Origin: Apostichopus japonicus
Lineage: Eukaryota; Echinodermata; Holothuroidea; Aspidochirotida; Stichopodidae
Length of the DNA stretch: 64,000 nucleotides
Direction of reading: 5' to 3'
NCBI RefSeq assembly: GCF_037975245.1
Contig: NC_092576.1
Coordinates: forward strand, 45,421,111 to 45,485,110
Shown here: piece after piece, positions 47,817 through 59,500 of the stretch
Layout: each line of letters begins with the position of its first letter
Position numbering within the stretch: the stretch's first letter is position 1
The notes under the pieces: model-generated
The model's input: the letters and a program-made list of their open reading frames with translations, nothing else
The model's database searches: none
What the model was told of the DNA's origin: nothing
Program-made: the position numbers and the translations under genes

Positions 47817-49449
47817 CAGGGACGTAGCTAAGGCCTGATGTTTGGGGGGGGGTGTAGTCGCTGAAATTCCAACTGGATGGGTTTTGGAGTCAGAAAATTC
47901 CGACTGCTGCCTTGTACCCCCCCCCCCCCCCCCCCCGCACTCATCGTCAACGATACGGTCAGTGTCAGTCAGACACCCCATCTTTCGCGACTGCACTTTT
48001 GTTCCGAACTTTTTTCAATACATTTGTACCTTATGGAGCAAAGTTTTTGCTTATGTTGATGGCACTTTTAAACTTCCGTAGATTAGCATTGAGTGTTTTA
48101 ATTGTATACCATAGGGACAATGTATATATATCCGAACGTCGTAGCCAGGAATTTGAAAGGGGAAGCACTTTTTGCGATTGATATGGGAGAGGGGTCTAAG
48201 GGGAGGGGGTGTCCCCCTCCCCTTTGAGATTTTTTTCTGAACAATTGAAGGTCCTTAGATGCGATCTGGTGCAATTTGTTGCCAGTTTCATCATTATCAT
48301 ATGATATCATATTATCAGCAGATTTTGTTTCCTGTTTGAATTCTTTTACATGTTCTTTTACATAATATATCAGAAAGACAAACATAGTGCTCTTTTAAAA
48401 TTTTTCCAGAAGGATGATTCTTGTTTATTGTCCAATGTCTGGACTTAAATACATTTGACGAACTTAATTGATGGACAATATAAACTTTCATATTTTGTAA
48501 GACAGCCAGATTTGCAGTGGCCTAAAAAATATCGTTATCTCCGTGTATTAACAGTGTAATAATTATTTATAGGAAGTGCGTATCACGTACGATTGCTAGC
48601 TTAGCTTCATAACATGCTGTTCGTGCAACAACTTAGGACGAATCATAGAACGGATGAGAACGAACTTGTCGTCGTCGTTGTGCATACGGTTCGTGACATT
48701 CCATCGAGTGAGGTTAGGTAGGCAATATGTATTTTATTACGCAGTGGCCAACTGTAGGTTTGAAATAGGCTATAGGCTAAATTTATCTAATTGCATCTGC
48801 CAAACTAAGTAAGTAGTTCAATCAGTAGGCCTGCATGTTATTACGATTATAATCGAGTTAACGGAGCTGACGAGTATTCAAGATCAAAAGAGCACTGACA
48901 AAATACCATGCTAAAAAACAACAGTTTTTAAACATTTTTTTCGACACTCAAAGGGGGGAGCAGTCGCTCCCCTGCTCCCCCTGGCTACGTCCCTGGTATA
49001 TCCTGAACTAACTTTAAGCTAGCGAACAGGGTCGACCCACCCAATAGCAAAATTAATACATAAATTTTCCGAATTGAAGCTGGCGAACGTTGTATTTTTT
49101 TTAGAGTATTCAAAATCATACGAAGTTTTGTATGGTGGAGTATAAGGATCGCGAGATACAATTTCTCAATGTGACGAGGAAAACGTGGTAAATATGACTG
49201 ATTAAAGGTCAATTTTGATAAAAAAATTATGTCACTCACAAATTACAAGAACATATGAAAATAAGAGTGCGACAGTCAGAAAAATTAGAGCGCGACAGTC
49301 GGAAATTCCGAATTGAAGCTGGCGACAGTCGGAAATTCCGACAGTCGGAAATTCCGACTGTCGCACTCAAATTTTCCAACTATCGTCATTTTTACCAAGA
49401 TTGGGGGGGGGGTGAGACACCCCCACACCCCCCTCTAGCGACGTCCCTG
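47817..49449. mobile_element. hAT-type element, second copy, carrying a nested insertion
   Basis: The ends are CAGGGACGTAGCTAAGG and CTCTAGCGACGTCCCTG, flanked by the exact 8-bp duplication CCTGCCAG (47809-47816 and 49450-49457). It is the inverse of the element at 18909-20175: the 'AACTGGATGGGTTTTGGAG' and 'CCAAGATTGGGGG' blocks are shared. Compared with that copy it lacks the ~107-bp tandem block and contains an extra element at 48134-48995. Near the right end is a cluster of CGACAGTCGGAAATTCCGAC palindromes. Confidence 0.9.
48134..48995. mobile_element. Nested hAT-like element, 862 bp
   Basis: The left end is GAACGTCGTAGCCAGG and the inverse of the right end is CAGGGACGTAGCCAGG (12 of 16 agree). 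The flanking 8-mers ATATATCC and GTATATCC differ at one base. G-rich and C-rich tracts ('GGGGTGTCCCCCTCCCC') lie inside. Sequence on both sides belongs to the host element, supporting nesting. Confidence 0.75.
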
Positions 49450-49584
49450 CCTGCCAGCCCCCTCCCCCAACAATGTTGAAAATGTTCCTAAGCGTATATG
49501 CATAGAGTATTTTTTTCTGTCCAATATGGCTATTGACGCTGCGCATCAAGTTATTTTCTCCCATACCTCGTCAGGACATATGTG

Positions 49585-50645
49585 CAGTGGTGTAGCCAGG
49601 GGGGGGGGGGGGCGTGGGGACGACAGCTCCCCATGAAAGCTTGTCGCCCCCAGTCGCCCCCCACTGGGATTTTGGGTGTCGAAAATAAAATTACGTGTGA
49701 AAAATATATCATTGGTCTGAATGGTTTCGAATCTCCATGATGACCACTCGTGAACGACCCTTCGACCGCGGACCGGCAGTAGGCTATAGTTGCTGATAAA
49801 CCGGACGAGACATTTTTTTTCACTTCTGGGACATACCCTGATGCTCTTAAAACCGCTAAAAAAACAAATTTTCAAGAAAGGAGACATTCCTTCGCTGAGG
49901 ATCAGTCTATCACCCTAATAATGTTTCAGTCTTTCAATCTTTGATCATGTCAGTTTGACATATAGTTCGGTCATTTTCCACGCGCAATTTGCAGATTTGT
50001 CGAAAAATGTCAATGCCGGTGTCAAACTCACAATTTTGTGGTATGACTCCCAGGACGGCAAGTCGAGAAACTCAAATTCAGTCGCGGCGGATAGCTTCCT
50101 TTGCCTATAGTATGTCCGGGGACATTTTGGGGCATCGTTCCTATATCTGAGGCCCTGGGGTCATTCCTTGACCAACTTGGTGAAATATAATGTGCCCATT
50201 TCGAAGTAAATGTATTCACAGATTGTTAGTTGCCATGGTTTTGAACAAATGAGGGGTATTCTTTCCAGAAACATAGGGCAAAATGGGGCTGGGGTTTCCA
50301 GTTCGCCGCATTTGTCAACTTGCACTGGGTTCTAATGTTGATGTCAATTGGAATCACTAATAACAGAAATAATTCACCAAAAATTAGGCCGCATAAACTT
50401 TATTGCAGATTTCCTGAGTGACGAATTTGTAATTTTCTCCCGAAATCACACAACTAGATGGCTGCTATCCAGCCTGGCAAGTGCCATCTCCAGCGATCTG
50501 GCAGATATTGAAATCTGAAATTTTCTTGGTACGCTGCGCGCCAACCTATGGTGGCGCTCCGCTTGATAGTAACAAGACGCCCTCCCAGGAAATGGTCAAG
50601 CCCCCCACCGCCGCCCTCACTGAAAAAATCCTGGCTACGCCACTG
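49585..50645. mobile_element. hAT-type element, 1,061 bp
   Basis: The ends are CAGTGGTGTAGCCAGG and CCTGGCTACGCCACTG (one mismatch). They are flanked by the exact 8-bp duplication CATATGTG at 49577-49584 and 50646-50653. A G run lies next to the left end and the 'GCGCCAACC...GGTGGCGCTCCGC' block lies near the right, as in the 1.6-2.7 kb elements. No transposase frame. Confidence 0.92.
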
Positions 50646-50653
50646 CATATGTG

Positions 50654-52427
50654 AGTCCCCACCATGCCGTGTAACATGAATCGTCCATTACCCTCATCGA
50701 CTGTTCCGTATAGTTAGGCATCCCTGCTCATATATACACTTACACACATCCTTAGAGAACAATTCTAAACGGGTGTATTAAGGGCGTTTGTAGCTTCAAC
50801 TACGGTTCAGTAAGGCCTTGGTTATATGTTTGGTGATATCTTTGTCAATAAAGTGTTAATAAAATAAATAACAACTTCACAGATGATTTACTTTACTTTT
50901 ATTAAAAGTTATGGTTTGAAGTACAATGAAAGACCGTCTTTGGTGAAATCAAGTTTACATTTATAATCATCACATGTTCACTTTCCACCAATCACTGTAG
51001 CATCATACTTAATTTGGCAATCTCTAAATATGACAACAGATCATATAATATCCTAACGAGTGGTTCTAGGAAACCAGTCCAAGCCAAAGGTAAGTAAAAT
51101 TTACAGGCAAGACTATAGTACAAATCACATGCAATCACATATTAATATTTGTATTCATTGCTGTAAAATGTTTCTATGCAACAAAGACTGGATATGTTAC
51201 AGAAGCGTTGAGGTTCCAATAAACCCTCATAATATTTGCATTTCTTAATTTTAAGTATGAACTATGCACAATACATAAAAAAGATAAAACACAACACTTT
51301 ATGTTAAAGTCTGAATACCTGACTTGATGATGAATTTAGGAAAACATACTTCCGAAGTAGATTCAATATTGTTATTCTACATGCACTCTGACCAGATGGG
51401 TGAATAGAGAAAAGCTGTCGCAATCGAAAGAAATTCAATTTCTGTTACCCTTATGGTGGGAACGATGTAACGTAAAAACACATGTTCATTACACTAGGCC
51501 TAACGGTTGTAAACAAAACAGAGAGATTTGATTGGCGCATTATCTGCTGGCGGGGCTTGCACATTTTGATTGAAGTTTGTTTAATCTATGTACTCATTAA
51601 AAAGCTGGCGAATTTTATTCAGCTTAAATATTTTAACGACATGAAACTCAATGAAATTAATTTCTATTGATATGAAAAATGCATATATCGGTGTCATTTT
51701 CTCTGAATTTATAGTGCAGTAAGATGGAAAGGTCGAAGTTTAAATTGTTCAAACAAGTAATGAGACTTTAACAACGCTCATTAATTCGCCCTCCTTAGAA
51801 ATAACATCACGAATAGCAAAATAAAGAAATGGATAATCCATATTATTTACTATTAAATTCATAATTGTACAGAAACTGACTTAATTGTTTATTATAATAC
51901 AAAAAATACATATCTCACCATTCACATCCTCTGATATCCATATGTCACTATTCAACTATTCTACAATTTTGTTTCCAAATTTCGCGTCAAGTTTAGTTAT
52001 TATATTTGCTTTAAATTATAAAATACTTCTAGTTTTCCAAGAGATGAGAAGACATGCGTCAGTGTGGACATTTTGATGACGTAATTAAATCTACATATCC
52101 TCGCCACCATATACAGTATCTCCATTCACTTACTGACACTATCCATAACCACTCACGCATCGATTCTCGTTATAGAATTACTATATTTACCATGACAACA
52201 TATGTACTTCTAAATTAATTACCACGGAGGTAAACTACATAAATACTGCTAGGTCAGTGTTCTTCATTTTCAAGATTCCTGGTTTCATGATAGGTGGTGT
52301 TTGTACTTATGTGACACCCACAGTTACACCTTGGAAATGTGAAAGTAACATATTTCTACCACTACCATATACCTTAACTTTATCTACAGTGTTACAAAAC
52401 CTTCTTTCAAACTATACCTATATTTCA
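50654..52427. other. Spacer, no gene recognised
   Basis: AT-rich sequence. Open frames of about 60 codons lack splice context or family features. Confidence 0.45.
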
Positions 52428-52435
52428 CAATGTAG

Positions 52436-52940
52436 CACTGGCGGATCCAGGGAGGGGGGGGGCATGCCCCCCCCCCCCAAAGGTGAGCCAAAAAGTGTTT
52501 CCGAACATCCGCTAAATCATATGATTTGAAATTTAAAAAATCGAGAGGAATAGCAGTGGTAGTCTAGTCTAAACCTTTTCGTTTTCTGGTTTAAAGTTAA
52601 ATGTATGAGCATGAGGATTTACAGTGTATCACCATTTTGCAGTTACAGGCTGGTTGTAAGAAATTTATAACCTATGAGAAATAAAATTTCTTGAGAAAGA
52701 TGATCCCAACTTTGTTTTATAAATATTTTAGAAAATTACACCTGGGAAACATTTTTTTATAGAAGTAAATTAACATTACCATTATACACTTTTGTCGCAC
52801 CAAATTGCATCTGAGGGCATTCAGCAATAGACAATTTTCCAAAGGGGGAGGGGGGCACCCCCTCACCTTAGACCCCTCCCCCATATCACTCTAATGCCAC
52901 TTTTGGCCCCTCCCAAACAAAGGCCCTGGATCCGCCAGTG
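52436..52940. mobile_element. hAT MITE, 505 bp, perfect 17-bp TIR
   Basis: The ends are CACTGGCGGATCCAGGG and CCCTGGATCCGCCAGTG, exact inverses over 17 bases. They are flanked by the exact 8-bp duplication CAATGTAG at 52428-52435 and 52941-52948. G and C runs lie just inside both ends. Perfect ends and target duplication suggest this is one of the youngest insertions here. Confidence 0.95.
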
Positions 52941-53445
52941 CAATGTAGAATCTCAAAACCGAGGCAGCCAAACTCATAAATATTCCATTTTCTTTGGAAT
53001 AACTCCAAGTATAATTCGATGAAAACGTTTTTTTTTTCTCAAAATAGTTTTTTTAAATATTATTTTCGGGGATAACTTATTGATAAGCATGTCATTCTGA
53101 TATAAATGGTTCCTTCTTTATAATTGGCAGAAGACGTATCCATGAAGTGATACAAGAAAATAATTGCTTAGCAGAATAAATACATTTGAAAATATCAGCA
53201 TAAAATCGAGTGAGTTAAAAATAAGTATGATGATTTAAACTAAACTACATAAGTAACAGTCCCCTAAGCAAGAAATGTAAACAAATATCGACACATAGTA
53301 TATGGAAAAAGCGATGGTGTTTAAAGCTAAGTGAAAGAATTAAAGAGGACGATCGCCAATGTTGTAACAACGTCACAATTATTTATAGAGACCCGAATTC
53401 CCTTTGAAGTTTCCCAGTACACTCTAAACTTGTTTTGTGTAAACC

Positions 53446-53558
53446 TCAGGCAAGCAATTTTCGATGAACTGAGTGGTGTATAATAACTCCAGCGGGATCA
53501 GAACAGGTTGTCTTCAGAAACATGTACTTGCGTAATTCATCTACCAGGATCCAAACTT
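53446..53558 (-). CDS. Terminal exon, 36 codons plus stop
   Basis: Acceptor TTCTTTGTCCTGTAG. Only one of three frames stays open past the first 25 bases: two lead bases, then VWILVDELRKYMFLKTTC and a His-rich end to TGA. It needs a phase-1 donor. The preceding exon offers GGAA|GTAAGT (phase 0, which would hit TAG here) or, four bases on, GTAA|GTAATC (phase 1, giving ...RWEVKVWILVD). The second donor is weaker but restores the frame. Confidence 0.65.
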
Positions 53559-56500
53559 CTACAGGACAAAGAAGAATAAAAATCAAACATTTTCAAAATA
53601 GGATCATAGTTTTTCAATATGTTGATGTATAAGAGTGGAATTATATTTGATAACGGAAAATGTTTAATAAAGGTCTCGGCTTTTCTCATCTAACATTAAA
53701 ACGTATTCAATCAGAATGCGTGGATATAAAGCGTAATCATTTGACATGTTTTTTGTGGGGGAGGGGTGGATAATCCACTCAGTGTATCATTATTATATTT
53801 CGAATACATCCCTTTAATCCCCTCAGTGTATGTTAGTAATATTTGATGACTAAGTAAATATTTGTTGACTGCCTCCCTCTAATACACTCATTGTTTGTTT
53901 AGTAATATTTGTTGACCACATCCCTTTAATCCCCTCAGTGTATGTTAGTAATATGTTTTTACTACATCACTCTAATCCACACATTGTTTGTTTAGTAATA
54001 TTTGTTGACTGCGTCCCTCTAATCCACTCATTGTTTGTTAAGTAATATTTGTTGATCACATCCCTTTAATGCCCTCAGTGTATGTTATTAATATGTTTTG
54101 ACTACATCACTCTAATCCACACATTGTTTGTTTAGTAATATTTGTTGACTGCGTCCCTCTAACTCACTCATTGTTTGCTTAGTAATATTTGTTGATCACA
54201 TCCTTTTAATCCCCTCAGTGTATGTTAGTAATATGTTTTGACTACATCACTCTAATCCACACATTGTTTGTTTAGTAATATTTGTTGACCACATCCCTTT
54301 AATCCCCTTAGTGTATGTTAGTAATATGTTTTGACTACATCACTCTAATCCACACATTGCTTGTTTAGTAATATTTGTTGACTGCGTCCCTCTAATCCAC
54401 TCATTTTTTGTTAAGTAATATTTGGTGATCACATCCCTTTAATCCCCTCAGTGTATGTTAGTAATATATTTTGACTACATCACTCTAATCCACACATTTT
54501 TTGTTTAGTAATATTTGTTGATCACATCCCTTTAATCCCCTCAGTGTATGTTAGTAATATGTTTTGACTACATCACTCTAATCCACACATTGTTTGTTTA
54601 GTAATATTTGTTGATCACATCCCTTTAATCCCCTTAGTGTATGTTAGTAATATGTTTTGACTATATCACTCTAATCCACACATTGCTTGTTTAGTAATAT
54701 TTGTTGACTGCGTCCCTCTAATCCACTCATTTTTTGTTAAGTAATATTTGTTGATCACATCCCTTTAATCCCCTCAGTGTATGTTAGTAATATGTTTTGA
54801 CTACATCACTCTAATCCACACATTTTTTGTTTAGTAATATTTGTTGATCACATCCCTTTAATCCCCTCAGTGTATGTTAGTAATATGTTTTGACTACATC
54901 ACTCTAATCCACTCATTGTTTGTTTAGTAATATTTGTTGATCACATCCCTTTAATCCCCTCAGTGTATGTTATTAATATGTTTTGACTACATCACTCTAA
55001 TCCACACATTGCTTGTTTAGTAATATTTGTTGACTGTGTCCCTCTAATCCACTCATTTTTTGTTTAGTAATATTTGTTGATCACATCCCTTTAATCCCCT
55101 CAGTGTATGTTAGTAATATGTTTTGACTTCATCACTCTAATCCACACATTTTTTGTTTAGTAATATTTGTTGATCACATCCCTTTAATCCCCTCAGTGTA
55201 TGTTATTAATATGTTTTGACTACATCACTCTAATCCACACATTGTTTGTTTAGTAATATTTGTTGACTGCGTCCCTCTAACTCACTCATTGTTTGCTTAG
55301 TAATATTTGTTGATCACATCCCTTTAATCCCCTCAGTGTATGTTATTAACATGTTTTGACTACATCACTCTAATCCACACATTGCTTGTTTAGTAATATT
55401 TGTTGACTGCGTCCCTCTAATCCACTCATTTTTTGTTTAGTAATATTTGTTGATCACATCCCTTTAATCCCCTCAGTGTATGTTAGTAATATGTTTTGAC
55501 TTCATCACTCTAATCCACACATTTTTTGTTTAGTAATATTTGTTGATCACATCCCTTTAATCCCCTCAGTGTATGTTAGTAATATGTTTTGACTACATCA
55601 CTCTAATCCACACATTGCTTGTTTAGTAATATTTGTTGACTGCGTCCCTCTAATCCACTCATTTTTTGTTTAGTAATATTTGTTGATCACATCCCTTTAA
55701 TCCCCTCAGTGTATGTTAGTAATATGTTTTGACTTCATCACTCTAATCCACACATTTTTTGTTTAGTAATATTTGTTGATCACATCCGTTTAATCCCCTC
55801 AGTGTATGTTAGTAATATGTTTTGACTACATCACTCTAATCCACACATTGTTTGTTTAGTAATATTTGTTGATCACATCCCTTTAATCCCCTCAGTGTAT
55901 GTTAGTAATATGTTTTGACTACATCACTCTAATCCACACATTGTTTGTTTAGTAATATTTGTTGACTGCGTCCCTCTAACTCACTCATTGTTTGCTTAGT
56001 AATATTTGTTGATCACATCCCTTTAATCCCCTCAGTGTATGTTATTAACATGTTTTGACTACATCACTCTAATCCACACATTGCTTGTTTAGTAATATTT
56101 GTTGACTTCGTCCCTCTAATCCACTCATTTTTGGTTTAGTAATATTTGTTGATCACATCCCTTTAATCCCCTCAGTGTATGTTAGTAATATGTTTTGACT
56201 TCATCACTCTAATCCACACATTTTTTGTTTAGTAATATTTGTTGATCACATCCCTTTAATCCCCTCAGTGTATGTTAGTAATATGTTTTGACTACATCAC
56301 TCTAATCCACACATTGTTTGTTTAGTAATATTTGTTGATCACATCCCTTTAATCCCCTCAGTGTATGTTATTAATATGTTTTGACTACATCACTCTAATC
56401 CACACATTGTTTGTTTAGTAATATTTGTTGACTGCGTCCCTCTAACTCACTCATTGTTTGCTTAGTAATATTTGTTGACCACATCCCTTTAATCCCCTCA

Positions 56501-59500
56501 GTGTATGTTTTTAATATGTTTTGACTACATCACTCTAATCCACACATTGTTTGTTTAGTAATATTTGTTGACCACATCCCTTTAATCCCCTTAATGTATG
56601 TTAGTAATATGTTTTGACTACATAACTCTAATCCACACATTGCTTGTTTAGTAATATTTGTTGACTGCGTCCCTCTAATCCACACATTTTTTGTTTAGTA
56701 ATATTTGTTGATCACATCCCTTTAATCCCCTCAGTGTATGTTAGTAATATGTTTTGACTTCATCCCTCTAATCCACACATTTTTTGTTTAGTAATATTTG
56801 TTGATCACATCCCTTTAATCCCCTTAGTGTATGTTAGTAATATGTTTTGACTACATCACTCTAATTCACACATTGTTTGTTTAGTAATATTTGTTGATCA
56901 CATCCCTTTAATCCCCTCAGTGTATGTTATTAATGTTTTGACTACATCACTCTAATCCACACATTGTTTGTTTAGTAATATTTGTTGACTGCGTCCCTCT
57001 AACTCACTCATTGTTTGCTTAGTAATATTTGTTGATCACATCCCTTTAATCCCCTCAGTGTATGTTAGTAATATGTTTTGACTACATCACTCTAATCCAC
57101 ACATTGTTTGTTTAGTAATATCTGTTGACTGCGTCCCTCTAACTCACTCATTGTTTGTTTAGTAATATTTGTTGACCACATCCCTTTAATCCCCTCAGTG
57201 TATGTTAGTAATTTTTTGATTACATCACTCTAATCCACACATTGTTTGTTTAGTAATATTTGCTGACTGCATCTCTCTAATCCACTCATTGTTTGTTTAG
57301 TAATATTTGTTGACCACATCCCTTTAATCCCCTCAGTGTATGTTAGTAATATGTTTTGACTACATCACTCTAATCCACACATTGTTTGTTTAGTAATATT
57401 TGTTGACTGCGTCCCTCTAACTCACTCATTGTTTGCTTAGTAATATTTGTTGATCACATCCCTTTAATCCCCTCAGTAATTGTTAGTTATATGTTTTGAC
57501 TACATCACTCTAATCCACACATTGTTTGTTTAGTAATATTTGTTGACTGCGTACCTCTAATCCACTCATTGTTTGTTTAGTAATATTTGTTGATCACATC
57601 CCTTTAATCCCCTCAGTGTATATGTTTTGACTACATCACTCTAATCCACACATTGTTTGTTTCGTAATATTTGTTGACTGCGTCCCTCTAACTCACTCAT
57701 TGTTTGCTTAGTAATATTTGTTGATCACATCCCTTTAATCCCCTCAGTGTATGTTAGTTATATGTTTTGACTACATCACTCTAATCCACACATTGTTTGT
57801 TTCGTAATATTTGTTGACTGCGTCCCTCTAATGTTGGTATTTTTTGACTACTGTTATGAAATAGTAATACTGCCTTCTTTGAGGTTCCTGGTACACTCCA
57901 TCAAGAGATCGTACAGGCCCTTTAAATATTGATCTGGGTCGAGGTTTCAGTTTTCCCTCGAGAAGTTTTAACTATCTTATTGAATCATGTTACAGGGCCT
58001 TTTGCCTAAAATAGATCCCATGTATCTGTGGAACATTCGAGAAGGCTCTTCTCACGTGGTATGGGGGATTTTCCATAAAAAGGTTGGACATCCAAACTCC
58101 TAACCAATCAGGACAGATCAGTGCTTTATGCACTGATTTTTATATCGTTAGCTTATGCAGGATGGGCAGGTGATCAGCTGCCTTCTGACTATGCGCAGTG
58201 GGATTTTCGGTGGAGTGTTTTATCAAAAGCGGCATGGTCCCGCAAGTTTGTGACTTCGAGTTATTATTATTATTATTATGGATCCTTATATAGCGCAAAT
58301 ACTATAACATATGTATATTCAAATGCGCTTTACATGTTGCGTTATTGACGGAGATCATTTTTTTTGGGGGGGGGGGGGGGGTTTATGTTAACGGCAAACT
58401 AATCATTTTATTTAATTCGAGAAGAAAATCGACCGAGAAGAAATTATACCAAATCACTAATCAAATCCTATCTTGTCAACTTGTTTTTGTGATTACTGTC
58501 AGTGTTTTCCTCTATCGTCCGTTCGAGACATCTCCTGAAGAAGCGTAGAATACGGCATCAAGATACTCCAATACCTCTCTCTCTGGCGAGTCACTTTATA
58601 ATATTACATGCCGAAGTCATGGGCTCGTTATAATATTACACTACATCACTATAATCCATCCATTGCTTTGTTTGTAATATTAGTTTACTACATTCCTATA
58701 ATCCACCCATTATATGTTTAGTAATATTTGTTAACTACATCACTTTAATCCATGTAGTGTATGTTAGTAATATGTGTTGGGTACATCCCTCTAGTTGATC
58801 CATATTATGTTTAACATTATCGGTAAACTACATAATTTGTAACAACCCATTGCCTATTTATAACTATTTATTATATTAACTTTTATCCAATCACTCATCG
58901 TGTTTTGCTCACTTGTCTCTACTCACCCGATATGTCAGTACTTTCTTATAATTCTCATTCAGAAACCATCAACTGATAACCGAGATATGACTCAATTAAA
59001 CAGTTATTGATATATCACAGTTATAGTTAGTTCATCGGATGACATCACTGTATGTTTGTTACTTTGACTAAGCAATGGTGTGTTCAATACAGTGACATGC
59101 GCTGTATTACAAGCGTCTGGGGATACTCAAGTACCACGCCAATGGTATTTAGATGCTCTTGCTTGTAATTACAGTATCAATATGTCATTAAAACAAATAT
59201 GATATAAAATAATTATTACACAGGAGATGTAATGATTACTTACTTCCCAACGACCAGAGTTGAGATCAAGCCTATCATATTCATCATGCCTAGGAGAATC
59301 CGGAGTCCAGAAAACTGTAGGAAACAAAGGAGATTAAAAACCGATACATATGATTTAACAAGTAAAAGAATATCAATGATGTATTAGTGAATGAACAATT
59401 TGAACAATACACAATGGAAACAACCATATCACGTTTTACTATAATCTTTATTGTCTCTAGGGATGCAAATTCTTTCTTGTCGCTAAAAATATTTTGGTTG

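Noticed and set aside
53770..57833. CRISPR-like array
   Set aside because: There are no unique spacers between constant repeats; the monomers are contiguous and diverge gradually, as in a satellite, and the setting is eukaryotic.
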